From the NCBI GenBank assembly GCA_034435435.1, contig DAOTXN010000001.1:1-53037 (forward strand): a DNA stretch of 53,037 bases, given 5' to 3'. Below, piece after piece: positions 39,751 to 48,147 of this stretch; within the stretch, counting starts at the first letter, position 1, and each line of letters starts with the position of its first letter. Position numbers and translations under genes: made by a program. Under the pieces are notes generated by a model, which saw nothing but the letters and a program-made list of their open reading frames with translations, did no database searches and was not told where the DNA came from. Origin of the DNA: DAOTXN01 sp034435435. GTDB taxonomy: Bacteria; Chloroflexota; Anaerolineae; S140-20.

Positions 39751-40518
39751 GTGGATGGTGTAGCGTCTGTAGTTTATCAGCAGATTTCGGATAACGGATG
39801 GGAGACGGTTGACGGCGGCGTGCCCCACGAACAGGCATTGAGTATTTACGTCAATGGCTTTGAGCTGGCCACGTTGATGTGCTCGCCGATACAGCAACAG
39901 GCGCTGGCTATCGGTTTTTTGGCTAACGAGGGGCTGATCCGGGGAATGGAGGAGGTGCGCGTGTTGCACCTGTGCGCGCAGGGGACCTGCGCCGACGTGT
40001 GGCTGAGCCACGCCGTGCAGCGTCCCACGCGCACGATCGTCACGTCGGGCTGCGGCGGCGGTATCACGTTTGACGATTTTACAGCTCAAATAGAACCTCT
40101 GTCGAGCCAGCTTCAAGTGACGCCGGCGCAGATCGTGCAATTGATGCGCCAACTGAACGGCGCTGCGCAGCTCCATCGTGAGGTGGGCGGCGTGCACACG
40201 TCGGCGTTGAGCGATGGGGAACATTTGCTACACGTCGCCGAAGACATCGGGCGACACAACACGCTGGATAAACTGCGCGGCATGGCATTGATGAATGCGA
40301 CAGATACCCGGGACCGCATCGTGCTCTCCAGTGGGCGCGTAACCAGCGAGATGATCACCAAGGCGGCCAGAATAGGCGTGCCGGTGGTCGTCTCACGCAC
40401 CTCGCCTTCGCATCTATCGATCGCCCTGGCGCGAGCCTGGAACGTGACGCTGATCGGCTACGTGCGGGGTGGAAGAATGAGTGTATACACAGGAGAGCAG
40501 CGGGTGAGGCCAGCATGA
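39751..40518 (+). CDS. fdhD: Formate dehydrogenase accessory sulfurtransferase
   Basis: 255 residues from a GTG with a strong gggggag site. 'MCSPIQQQALAIGFLANEGLI', 'TSGCGGGITFDD' (Cys101; the second Cys of the E. coli CxxC pair is not in this loop), 'HREVGGVHTSALSDG', and 'EDIGRHNTLDKLRGMALM' are FdhD signatures, followed by 'LSSGRVTSEMITKAARIGVPVVVSR'. It carries sulfur from a desulfurase to the molybdenum cofactor of formate dehydrogenase. No formate dehydrogenase is in the window. Its stop overlaps a short remnant start (ATGA). Confidence 0.94.
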   Translation: MDGVASVVYQQISDNGWETVDGGVPHEQALSIYVNGFELATLMCSPIQQQALAIGFLANEGLIRGMEEVRVLHLCAQGTCADVWLSHAVQRPTRTIVTSGCGGGITFDDFTAQIEPLSSQLQVTPAQIVQLMRQLNGAAQLHREVGGVHTSALSDGEHLLHVAEDIGRHNTLDKLRGMALMNATDTRDRIVLSSGRVTSEMITKAARIGVPVVVSRTSPSHLSIALARAWNVTLIGYVRGGRMSVYTGEQRVRPA

Positions 40519-40625
40519 GTCGGCGCTACGGCAACACAGGGCTGGGACTGGCGCTGGTCAAAGGGGTAGCCGAATTCAGAACGGAATCCACACCGTGCGG
40601 TCTAGCCACTCCTCAGCCTCGCTGA
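40515..40625 (+). pseudogene. Remnant of a histidine-kinase ATPase domain
   Basis: A 36-codon frame starting ATGA at the fdhD stop. 'RYGNTGLGLALVKGVAEF' matches the G2 box of HATPase domains ('ggtGLGLaivk.ive'), then the match stops abruptly at about 40577, where the DUF5615 remnant begins on the other strand. It looks like a deletion scar, not a working gene. Confidence 0.45.
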
Positions 40626-40825
40626 CGGCCCAGATGAGGTAGAGTGTTTCCGCCGGTGAGCCTATTCTTAGCCCTGGACGTGTCCAGGCGACACCCCAAT
40701 GGTGTCCTCCCGAGGCCGTATGGTCAGTGATGTGAGTGGGAATGCTGCTCCGATTGTCGGTCACCAGAAAGCGCTGCTTTCAAGCGGGGAGTCAGATTCT
40801 CGTCAATCAGAAAGCGGACCTTCAT
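40576..40825 (-). pseudogene. Internally deleted DUF5615 (PIN-like) gene
   Basis: The N-terminus 'MKVRFLIDENLTPRLKAAL' (from ATG 40825) is a DUF5615 start; the C-terminus 'VTDNRSSIPTHITDHTASGG' to 'EAEEWLDRTVWIPF' matches the family's end, but in another frame joined at about 40764. Full-length members are about 115-120 residues; about 35-40 in the middle are missing. Such proteins are often toxin-like partners of DUF433 antitoxins. Confidence 0.6.
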
Positions 40826-41016
40826 GCAGTCAGCAACTCGTAGCCGGTTGCGGTGACGAGCACGGTGTCCGAATGGCGAGCGCCGCCCACACCCGGCGCG
40901 TAAATCCCCGGTTCCAACAGATAAACGGATGTCAAAACGGATAAACGGATGGACCACTCCAGGGCCATACGATGGGCAAGTGTCCAGATGGCATCGCCGG
41001 GCGCATACTGGCGCGC
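40822..41016 (-). pseudogene. Remnant of an M24-family peptidase C-terminus
   Basis: On the minus strand one frame gives 'TLAHRMALEWS', then 'LLEPGIYAPGVGG', 'ARHSDTVLVTATGYELLTA' and a stop, like the end of Xaa-Pro aminopeptidases ('GHRMGLEW...LEPGiY.PG.GG.R.eDtVlVT..GyelLT'). Between the two matched parts sits a 14-base repeat unit in place of the catalytic loop. Its stop overlaps the DUF5615 start (ATGA), so the two were once coupled. Confidence 0.55.
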
Positions 41017-41030
41017 ATCCGTTTATCCGT
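40937..41030. repeat. Inverted 14-base repeats 'acggataaacggat' flanking the M24 remnant
   Basis: acggataaacggat at 40937-40950 (with a half copy, ataaacggat, at 40921) and its complement at 41017-41030, 66 bases apart. They lie at the points where the M24 coding match breaks. The remaining gap up to 41120 holds nothing I recognise. Confidence 0.7.
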
Positions 41031-41120
41031 TGCCACCGGCTCACTCGATCAAACCCATAGATAGAGTATAAAGCACGCGAAAGCGGGGAACGGCTCGCGG
41101 GGCCGGTGTGTGCGGCATAC

Positions 41121-43142
41121 TTAGACCATATCGCGCTCCGTCGTAAAAGTGCGAGTGTTGGCGAAAACGCGGGTATGCCCTTCGTAGGCCTCGACCACGT
41201 TGGTGACGTGAAACTCGGTCGCCGTGGAGCTCAGCGTGCTGCTGGCCTCGATGCGAATACGCCAGTCGCCGCGCCCGATGTGGGTGGTCGAATCAATCCT
41301 CACGTGGGCCGACAGCGGATCGCCCTCCACGATGCTAAAAACCTGCCTGCTCGTGCGGTCGTGCTCGATGCCGGTGTCCGGCAGCCGGTAGGCGCCTGCG
41401 TCGCTGCTATAGATGATCTGGTGTGTGCTTTGAATCACGTCCTGGCGGTTTTCCAAACGCACAGACGGCATGCGCAGCATCTCGACGGCCAGCGGCGGGG
41501 CGCTTTCGGCCGGTTCAAAAGGCGCCAGTTGCGCGTCCATCTCGGCGGTAGCGCGCACAGGCAGCGCCAGCCGGCAGCCCGGCCCGGTGTACACGCTCAA
41601 CGTGACGGGCTGAGGCGACGGCCAGGCCCAGGGCCAGTAGGTGGGCGACACGGCCACGCGCCAGCGATGTCCCGCCGGAAGCACGTAGCCGATGGCGTTG
41701 AGCTGCACCGTGGCGGTATAGCGGCGACCCGGCTCCAGCGGCGTGGGGTTTTCGTGGCTCTCGCGATGGGTCAGGTTGAGCATACCGCGCGTGACCAGCG
41801 CCGATGCGCCAGTGGGCGACACGTCGCATAGGCGCACGGCCAGCAGCGCGTTGGGTCGGTCGGCGCTTACGGTGAGAGTCACCACGGGGAAGCCCAAAAT
41901 TTCCATTGGCTCTGCCAGCGGGGCCGAAGTAAAGGTCAGCGAGAGGCCATCCTCCATGCGCTGATCGGGCGCAAAGTCGCCCGGCGCGCCATACGGGCAC
42001 CACATGCCTGCATGCAGACCGGCTGCTTGCGAACCCTGGGCATCCAGGCGCGTCTCGGCCTGGGGCGCGTCGTCCAGCGTGTTGGGGTTTAGCCAATAGA
42101 TGTGCGGCGCGACGTTGGGCGAGGGCCAGGAGGATTCGGCCACCCAGCGCCCGGGTCGCTCGGCGTAATAGGGAGCGGGGGGCAGGCTGGTCTGTAGCCA
42201 GGAGCGCAACATCGGCTCGTCCATGATGCCCGTGTCGAGGCCTTTGAGCCAGTAATCCCACCAGCGCAGGCATTCCTGCAAAAAACCGATGAGCGGGCCG
42301 GGCCGGCCGCTGTTGGGGTAAATGTGGGCCCACGGACCGATCAATCCTTTGCGCGGGCCGGGCAAGCCCTCTAGCAGGCGCGGGATGGCGTTGGTGTAGG
42401 CGTCGGCCCAGCCGCCCACGGCGTACACGGGGCAGGTGATGTCGGCGTAATTTTCGCACACCGAGCCGTGTTTCCAAAAGGCGTCGCGCCGCGGGTGGGT
42501 CAGCCAGGCCTCGACGAACGGAGGCGTTTTTTGCAGGCGCTCCAGCCACATCTCGCGCCAGCGCTCACCCACGTGCAGCGGGTCGGGGGGCAGGGCGTTG
42601 TACGACAGCATGATCGAGGCCCAGCCCAGCATCTCGTTGCCCAGCAAGCAGCCGCCCATGTAATGCACGTCGTCGGCGTAACGGTCGTCGGTCGAAGCGA
42701 CGCTGATCACGGCTTTGAGCTGCGGCGGGCGGCGGGCCGCGATTTGCAGGCCGTTGAACCCACCCCACGACTTGCCGATAATGCCCACGTCGCCCGTGCA
42801 CCAGGGTTGGGCGGCGATCCACGCCAGCACTTCCAGCGCGTCATCCTGCTCCTGGGGCAAGTACTCGTCGTACAGGATGCCATCCGAGTCGCCGCTGCCG
42901 CGCATGTCCACGCGCACACAGGCGTAGCCGTGCCCGGCGAAATAGGGGTGCATCAGCGCATCGCGCTGGGCGGTGCCGTCGTTTTTGCGATACGGGATAT
43001 ATTCGAGTATCGCCGGGACGGGGCGGGTCTCGGCGTCTTCCGGCAGCCACAACCGCGCCGCCAGCCGGCAGCCGTCTGACATGGGAATCCAGGTGTTTTT
43101 TATCTCGCGGATGGTGTGGGGAAATTCTGTTTTGATGATCAT
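41121..43142 (-). CDS. CocE/NonD-type hydrolase (X-Pro dipeptidyl-peptidase family)
   Basis: 673 residues from ATG 43142 (aaagg 10 bases before; a TTG at 43148 adds two residues). N-terminal alpha/beta-hydrolase domain with 'DMRGSGDSDG', nucleophile elbow 'VGIIGKSWGGFNGLQ' (Ser125) and 'AVGGWADAYTNAIPRLL'; C-terminal 'DQRMEDGLSLTFTSAPLAEP' and 'AGHRWRVAVSPTYWPWAWP' form the jelly-roll X-Pro_dipeptidyl-peptidase_C domain. It may cleave acyl esters or amides, as cocaine esterase and glutaryl acylases do; no signal peptide. Its start overlaps the toxin-like gene's stop (ATGA), an unusual coupling. Confidence 0.9.
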   Translation of the reverse strand: MIIKTEFPHTIREIKNTWIPMSDGCRLAARLWLPEDAETRPVPAILEYIPYRKNDGTAQRDALMHPYFAGHGYACVRVDMRGSGDSDGILYDEYLPQEQDDALEVLAWIAAQPWCTGDVGIIGKSWGGFNGLQIAARRPPQLKAVISVASTDDRYADDVHYMGGCLLGNEMLGWASIMLSYNALPPDPLHVGERWREMWLERLQKTPPFVEAWLTHPRRDAFWKHGSVCENYADITCPVYAVGGWADAYTNAIPRLLEGLPGPRKGLIGPWAHIYPNSGRPGPLIGFLQECLRWWDYWLKGLDTGIMDEPMLRSWLQTSLPPAPYYAERPGRWVAESSWPSPNVAPHIYWLNPNTLDDAPQAETRLDAQGSQAAGLHAGMWCPYGAPGDFAPDQRMEDGLSLTFTSAPLAEPMEILGFPVVTLTVSADRPNALLAVRLCDVSPTGASALVTRGMLNLTHRESHENPTPLEPGRRYTATVQLNAIGYVLPAGHRWRVAVSPTYWPWAWPSPQPVTLSVYTGPGCRLALPVRATAEMDAQLAPFEPAESAPPLAVEMLRMPSVRLENRQDVIQSTHQIIYSSDAGAYRLPDTGIEHDRTSRQVFSIVEGDPLSAHVRIDSTTHIGRGDWRIRIEASSTLSSTATEFHVTNVVEAYEGHTRVFANTRTFTTERDMV

Positions 43143-43570
43143 AAACAACCTTTCAAGGATTGCATTTGCCCGATTTCCTGGATCAAGAACGGCAAATTGG
43201 GCCTGGTGAACGAGAGTTCAGGCGCAGGAATGCGCTGATGTTTGATGTCAGGAGGAATGTGTTTGTGGTGCGGGTCGGTCGCAGAAAGAGCCGGGTTTTG
43301 AGGATGGGGCTGCGAATCATACCAATACAGCTTTTCGTCGCCGCGCCAGGCTTCATAGCCATAACTGACGATTCGCCCAGGACCGTCTGCAAAAGAGAGC
43401 TTTTCGCGCACGACGAGACGACAGTTTCCAATCTCAATTTCACCGCTCAGACGCGCAGCCCCTGCACCCTGCCGAATGACTGTCAAGGTCGAACGGCGCA
43501 CGGCAGGGTAACGCCCCTGGAGAGTGTAAACAAAGCGCTCGTATTCAGATAGCGACTGGAAGGGGTTCAC
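43139..43570 (-). CDS. TumE-like toxin (DUF6516 family), copy 2
   Basis: About 143 residues from a GTG at 43570 (a TTG at 43588 is the other option; neither has a strong site). The core 'GRIVSYGYEAWRGDEKLYWYD' and 'PHPQNPALSATDPHHKHIPP' repeats the Trp/Tyr-Asp ... His-Pro ... Pro-His-His-Lys-His pattern of the copy at 16676, though overall similarity is low. The start overlaps the antitoxin stop. The stop overlaps the CocE/NonD start. Role as a toxin is inferred from the family pattern and the paralogous antitoxin partner. Confidence 0.7.
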   Translation of the reverse strand: MNPFQSLSEYERFVYTLQGRYPAVRRSTLTVIRQGAGAARLSGEIEIGNCRLVVREKLSFADGPGRIVSYGYEAWRGDEKLYWYDSQPHPQNPALSATDPHHKHIPPDIKHQRIPAPELSFTRPNLPFLIQEIGQMQSLKGCL

Positions 43571-43847
43571 GGCGGGCTGTGCGTCCAATCAAATGAGAAA
43601 GGCTGGGGATGGCTTTCTGCTGCAACAATGTCTGGATCGCCTGGCGATACAAGGCCTGGCGTTGAAGTAGTATCTCGTAGGCGCCGGCCCATTCGCTCCA
43701 ATCCAGCACCCAGGCGTCGTCTTCTGGCTCTTCACCCCGTTGGTAGGCCTGGTAGAAAGTCTCGGTCAGCACGCCATACTTGCGCTCAAAGGTCAACAAA
43801 TCTTCTTCCATCGCGTGAATATCTTGAAGGATTTCCTCGAGGGTCAT
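43545..43847 (-). CDS. TumA-like antitoxin, copy 2
   Basis: 100 residues from ATG 43847 (aaagga about 9 bases before), almost the same length as copy 1 (101). Shared pieces: 'LTETFYQAYQRGEEPEDD' and 'DWSEWAGAYE' versus copy 1 'SATFYRRFEAGEMGDAM' and 'FFEWAGLYE'. N-terminal half 'LEEILQDIHAMEEDLLTFERKYG' is a likely coiled coil. It has its own strong promoter with a palindrome in the spacer, as expected for an autoregulated antitoxin. The longer frame to 44054 overlaps the ABC gene and is rejected. Confidence 0.7.
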   Translation of the reverse strand: MTLEEILQDIHAMEEDLLTFERKYGVLTETFYQAYQRGEEPEDDAWVLDWSEWAGAYEILLQRQALYRQAIQTLLQQKAIPSLSHLIGRTARREPLPVAI

Positions 43848-43881
43848 CGCACCCATTCCTTTCCCAAAGCGACTCGGAAAA

Positions 43882-43910
43882 ATTATAACTGGGTCCTGTA
43901 GACCCGTCAA
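43882..43910 (-). promoter_or_regulatory. Promoter with palindromic operator for toxin-antitoxin copy 2 and the CocE gene
   Basis: Minus strand: TTGACG (43905-43910), 17 bases, TATAAT (43882-43887). The spacer contains gggtc-ctgta-gaccc (43891-43905), a 5-base-arm palindrome suited to repressor binding. Confidence 0.7.
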
Positions 43911-43957
43911 GTGACCACGTAAGGAATGGAACGCTGGATCAATGACATGGCGAGTTT

Positions 43958-46009
43958 TTACACAAGCCCGCCCTGCACCCGTTCGGGAAAGTGGCACGCA
44001 GTTAAATGCTCGTCGCCCGCGACGGGGTGTAGCAACGGGACCTCGGTCGCGCAACGGTCCTCGGCGTAGCGGCAGCGCGGATGAAACGGGCAGCCCGGCG
44101 GCGGATTGCGTGGGCTGGGGATTTCACCTTGCAACACAATGCGCCGGCGCTGGTCGCGCACGCGCGGGTCGGGTATCGGGATGGCCGACAACAGCGCTTC
44201 GGTGTAGGGGTGTTGGGGTCGCGTGAAGAGCGCGTCTGTTTCGGCCAGCTCGACCACTTTGCCCAGATACATCACGGCCACCCGGTCGGCGATAAAGCTG
44301 ATCACGTTCAGGTTATGCGTGATGATGATGTAGGTCAGGTCCAGCTTTTCGCGCAGGTCTTTGAGCAGGTTCAGGATGCCTGCCGCCACCGACACGTCCA
44401 GCCCGGCGGTCGGCTCGTCGGCCACCAAAATGTCGGGGTTGAGGGCCAGCGCGCGGGCGATGCCCACCCGCCGGGCCTGGCCGCCCGAAAGCTGGTTGGG
44501 GTACTTGTCGGCCTGTTCGGCTGACAGACCGACCATGGCCAGCAGTTCGTCCACTTTATGCTCGTCCACCGGCGCGCCGTGGATCTTGAACGGCTCTAGC
44601 AGCATGGCCGAGACTTTCATACGCGGGCTGAGGCTGGAGCTGGGGTCCTGAAAGATCATCTGCATACGGGCGCGCATGGGGCGGACTTGCGATTGGGGCA
44701 GATGCGTGATTTCTTGGCCTGCGATGAGGATCGCGCCAGAGGTGGGGTTTTCCAGGCGTAAGATGGTGCGCCCCAGGGTGGTCTTGCCCGAGCCGGATTC
44801 GCCGACCAGCGCCAGCGTCTCGCCGCGCCGGACGGCGACGTCTACCCCGTCCACGGCGCGGACGACGCCCCCTTTTTGACCCAAAATCTGGCCCAGCAAG
44901 GCCACGTGGTCGTGAAAGTGCGTGCGTAATTGTTGCGTCTCGACCATGACCTGGGCCGGGGTCCCAGCGCTTTTGCCTATCGCCGCTTGTTCCGCGTCGG
45001 CCGGCGCGGGGGCTGCCGTGGGCTGGGCGCCTGCCCAATCCGGGCGGTAGGCAAAGCACAACACCTGCTGCTGCTCGACCTGGGTGTAAGATGGCTCGGC
45101 GATCAAACACGCCTCACGGGCATAGTCGCAGCGGGGCGCAAATTTACAGCCGGCGGGCAGATCTTTCAAGCTGGGCACGCGCCCTGGAATGGTCGTCAGC
45201 CGCTCGACGCGCACGTTGCGCGAGGGATGCGAGCGCAGCAGCGCCTGTGTGTAAGGGTGGCGAGGCGTCTCAAAGATGCTGAACACGTCGCCCGCCTCGA
45301 CCACGTTGCCGGCATACATCACGATAACCCGGTCGCACAGTTGAGCCACCACGCCCAGGTCGTGGGTGATGTACAGGATGGCCGTGCCCAGCTCGTCGCG
45401 CAGGCCGCGAATCAGGTCGATGATCTGGGCTTCTAGCGTCACGTCCAGCGCCGAGGTCGGCTCGTCGGCGATGAGCAGGGCCGGGTTGGAGAGCAAAGCC
45501 ATAGCGATCATGATGCGCTGGCGCATGCCGCCGGAGAACTGGTGCGGGTAGGCTTGAATCTGGCGGGCCGCATCGGGGATGCCGACCCGCTCCAACATTT
45601 TGACCGCGCGCTCGCGCCAGGTCTGGCCTGCGTGACCGTTGCCTGCCCCGTGCGCCCGCAGGGCATCTACCATCTGTTGCTCGACGCTGAACACGGGGTT
45701 GAGGCTGGTCATGGGGTCCTGAAAAATCATGGACATTGCCTTGCCGCGCAGTTGGCGCATGTCCTCCTGGCTCAATCGGCGCAAGTCCTGACCTCCAAAA
45801 AGGACTTTACCACCGGTCATCGCGCCGTTGGGCGGCAGCAGGCGCATCATGGCCGAAGCGACGGTGCTTTTTCCGCAGCCCGACTCGCCCACGACGCCGA
45901 CGATCTCGGCGGGGTGCACTTCGAAACTCACGTCGCGGATGGCCGTCAGAATGCCCTCGCGGGTGTGGTACTTGATTTCCAGGTCCTGGACTTGCAGGAT
46001 GGGGGGCAT
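43958..46009 (-). CDS. Fused double ATPase of a dipeptide/oligopeptide-type ABC importer (DppD-DppF)
   Basis: 683 residues from ATG 46009, joined to the permease stop as TGATG. Two ABC domains: first with Walker A 'GVVGESGCGKSTVASAM', signature 'QFSGGMRQRIMIAMAL', Walker B 'LLIADEPTSALD' and the Cys-rich 'CKFAPRCDYAREAC' tail; second with 'ALVGESGSGKTTLGRTI', 'LSGGQARRVGIARAL', 'ILVADEPTAGLD' and 'GCPFHPRCRYAEDRC'. Both tails are the oligopeptide-type C-terminal domain whose Cys in some members bind an iron-sulfur cluster. DppD and DppF are usually separate; here they are one chain. Last gene of the operon that starts with the MttB-like pair. Confidence 0.93.
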   Translation of the reverse strand: MPPILQVQDLEIKYHTREGILTAIRDVSFEVHPAEIVGVVGESGCGKSTVASAMMRLLPPNGAMTGGKVLFGGQDLRRLSQEDMRQLRGKAMSMIFQDPMTSLNPVFSVEQQMVDALRAHGAGNGHAGQTWRERAVKMLERVGIPDAARQIQAYPHQFSGGMRQRIMIAMALLSNPALLIADEPTSALDVTLEAQIIDLIRGLRDELGTAILYITHDLGVVAQLCDRVIVMYAGNVVEAGDVFSIFETPRHPYTQALLRSHPSRNVRVERLTTIPGRVPSLKDLPAGCKFAPRCDYAREACLIAEPSYTQVEQQQVLCFAYRPDWAGAQPTAAPAPADAEQAAIGKSAGTPAQVMVETQQLRTHFHDHVALLGQILGQKGGVVRAVDGVDVAVRRGETLALVGESGSGKTTLGRTILRLENPTSGAILIAGQEITHLPQSQVRPMRARMQMIFQDPSSSLSPRMKVSAMLLEPFKIHGAPVDEHKVDELLAMVGLSAEQADKYPNQLSGGQARRVGIARALALNPDILVADEPTAGLDVSVAAGILNLLKDLREKLDLTYIIITHNLNVISFIADRVAVMYLGKVVELAETDALFTRPQHPYTEALLSAIPIPDPRVRDQRRRIVLQGEIPSPRNPPPGCPFHPRCRYAEDRCATEVPLLHPVAGDEHLTACHFPERVQGGLV

Positions 46010-46899
46010 CAGATACCTCGGGTTCCCGACAGGCGCGGGTCGAGCACGTCGCGCAGCGTCTCGCCGAATAGCGTAAAGCCCAACGTGGTGATGACGAGCG
46101 TCACGCCGGCCCAGGTAATGGGCCATGGGGATTGGCGGATCACATTAAAGCCGTCGGACAGGATCACGCCCCAGGAAGGAGTCGGCGGGCGCACGCCCAT
46201 GCCCAGGAAGGACAATCCGGCCTCGAAGGTGATGACGACGGGCAGGTCCATCGCCGCCAAAATGAGCAACGGCGGCAGGATGTTGGGCAAAATGTGCACG
46301 ATGACGATGCGCCAGGCCGGCGCGCCGAGAGAGCGTTCGGCCTCGACGTACAGGTTTTGCTTGGCCGAGAGCACCTGGGCGCGGGCGATGCGGGCGTAAC
46401 CGGGGATCCAGGCCAACCCGATCACGACGACCACGTTGGTCAGACTGGGGCCGAGCAGCGCCAGAATCGTCAGGGCCAGCATGACGCCGGGGAAAGCCTG
46501 GATAGAGTCCATTATCACGATGATGACGTTGTCCACGGTCCCGCCGAGATAGCCTGCCACCAGCCCGAGCGCCAAACCGCCCGCCAGTGCGACGCTCACG
46601 GCCGGTAGGGCCACGCCCAAAGCGATGCGCGAGCCATAGATGAGGCGCGAAAGCAGGTCGCGCCCCACGTGGTCGGTGCCGAGCAGGTATTTGCCGGACG
46701 GACCTTGCAGCAGGCTGGGGATGTCTTGTTTATCGTAGGGATAGGGCGCCAGCACGTCGGCAAACACCACCAGCAGCACAAAGATGGCAACGATGGTGAA
46801 TCCCAACGCGCCGAGCGGCCGGCGCAGCACGTCGCCCAGCACGGGGAGGCGGTCGAGGAAGCTTTGCAGCCGATTTTTGGGTCTGGATACAAATTCCAT
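46009..46899 (-). CDS. ABC importer permease (DppC type)
   Basis: 296 residues from ATG 46899. N-terminal 'RPLGALGFTIVAIFVLLVVFADVLAPYPY' is the OppC/DppC helix, followed by 'LLGTDHVGRDLLSRLIYGSR', and the inner-membrane coupling loop 'EAERSLGAPAWRIVIVHILPN'. About six membrane helices. It pairs with the DppB-type permease (stop 2 bases before this ATG) and precedes the ATPase gene. The open frame reaching 47661 is a shadow of dppB and is not used. Confidence 0.93.
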   Translation of the reverse strand: MEFVSRPKNRLQSFLDRLPVLGDVLRRPLGALGFTIVAIFVLLVVFADVLAPYPYDKQDIPSLLQGPSGKYLLGTDHVGRDLLSRLIYGSRIALGVALPAVSVALAGGLALGLVAGYLGGTVDNVIIVIMDSIQAFPGVMLALTILALLGPSLTNVVVVIGLAWIPGYARIARAQVLSAKQNLYVEAERSLGAPAWRIVIVHILPNILPPLLILAAMDLPVVITFEAGLSFLGMGVRPPTPSWGVILSDGFNVIRQSPWPITWAGVTLVITTLGFTLFGETLRDVLDPRLSGTRGI

Positions 46900-46901
46900 G
46901 G

Positions 46902-47855
46902 TTAGCCTCGCACGCTGTCGAACTTGATGCGTGGGTCGAGATAGGTGTAGACGACGTCGGCCAGCAGGTTGGCGGCCACGAACAGAAACGCAATTACCAG
47001 CACGCCGGCGCGGACCATGGGAAAGTTGCGGGCCTGGATGGCCTTGTAGACCAGCGTGCCCATGCCCGGCCGGCTGAAAATCAGCTCTACAAACACGGCC
47101 CCGCCCATCAGGTTGCCCAGACCCACTCCCAGCACGGCGACGGTGGGGATGAGCGCGTTTTTGAGCGCATATTTGTAGTAAATCCGGCGCTGCGACAGAC
47201 CCGCCGCCATGGCTGCGCGGATGTAGGTCTCGTTGAGCACTTCCAGCAGACTGGCCCGGACCAGGCGGGCCAGGTAGCCCACCCAGGTGATCGCCAGAGC
47301 GATGGCGGGCAGGATGAGATGCTGAATATAATCCCAGGTGTCGCCCTCGCGCCCGACGCCGATGGCGGGCAAAGCTCTGAGTTCTACGGCGAACAGGAGT
47401 AGCAGGAACAGCCCGCCCACGTAAGAAGGGACGGTGATGAAGGAGATCGAGATCAGCGCGGTGATGCGGTCGAGCCAGGAATCGGGGTGGGTGGCCGAGT
47501 AGACGCCCAAAGGCAGGCCGATCAGCACGGCCAATCCCAGGCTGGCCCAGGCCAGAATCAGGGTGTGGGGCAGGGCGCTGCCAATGAACCGGCTGATGGG
47601 TTGGCCGGTGATGATGTCTTTGCCAAAGGTGCCGCTCAGCACTTTGGTCAAAAAGCTCCACACCTGTTCGGGGACCGATTTATCCAGGTCCATCGCGGCG
47701 CGGGTCTTGGCGATCAGGTCGGGGTTGGCGCGGGGACCGAGCAGAATCTTGGCGGGGTCGCCGGGCACAATGTGCACCACCAGCGACAGAAAAGTGATGA
47801 CCAGCAAGAGCACGATGAGGGTCATGAAAAGTCGTTTCAAGAGATAGACTTGCAC
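46902..47855 (-). CDS. ABC importer permease (DppB type)
   Basis: 317 residues from a GTG at 47855 with aaaggag 11 bases upstream; the longer frame to 47942 has no site. 'YLLKRLFMTLIVLLLVITFLSL' is the first helix; 'VPGDPAKILLGPRA', 'DITSALPHTLIL...GLPLGVYSA' and coupling loop 'VLNETYIRAAMAAGLSQRRI' follow the DppB/OppB pattern. Six helices. It forms the membrane channel with the DppC-type partner. Upstream is a ~290-base gap with a strong hairpin that could lower expression of the transporter relative to the binding protein. Confidence 0.92.
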   Translation of the reverse strand: MQVYLLKRLFMTLIVLLLVITFLSLVVHIVPGDPAKILLGPRANPDLIAKTRAAMDLDKSVPEQVWSFLTKVLSGTFGKDIITGQPISRFIGSALPHTLILAWASLGLAVLIGLPLGVYSATHPDSWLDRITALISISFITVPSYVGGLFLLLLFAVELRALPAIGVGREGDTWDYIQHLILPAIALAITWVGYLARLVRASLLEVLNETYIRAAMAAGLSQRRIYYKYALKNALIPTVAVLGVGLGNLMGGAVFVELIFSRPGMGTLVYKAIQARNFPMVRAGVLVIAFLFVAANLLADVVYTYLDPRIKFDSVRG

Positions 47856-48147
47856 CGGGCGCGACGCTCCTTTCTCACAGCCGTCGAGCTGAGTTATAGT
47901 ATAACGAGCCGCCGGTGTCAAGCGTGCGGCATCACAGTGCATGTGCGTTCAATCAGCGGGCGGCGCCGATCAGCGTATCGAGTTAGTTCTTGGTACGAAA
48001 CGTCGCCGGAGGCCTGGCTTTAGCCGGGAAACCCCCGCTGAAGCGGAGCCTCCGCCCTGTTTTGCACCAAAAACGAGTTACAAGGGTTGCTGGGGCCTGC
48101 GCACGTTTGCAGGCCCCAGCGTCCAGCAGCAGCAGCGTTGTCAAAAA
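47856..48147 (-). other. Intercistronic spacer with hairpins between the binding protein and permease genes
   Basis: No gene seen. A perfect hairpin has arms gctggggcctgc (48089-48100) and complement (48109-48120) with an 8-base loop, just past the binding protein stop; no T run follows at once. A second, imperfect one spans about 48007-48058 ('gccggaggc ... gcctccgcc'). They may stabilise the binding protein mRNA or attenuate the permease part. Confidence 0.65.

Noticed and set aside
40724..41044. 106-codon minus-strand frame spanning the remnant region
   Set aside because: Only its last part ('MKVRFLIDENLTPRL') looks real; the rest is out-of-frame M24 remnant.
46900..47661. N-terminal extension of the DppC-type permease
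   Set aside because: Out-of-frame shadow of dppB; true start at 46899.
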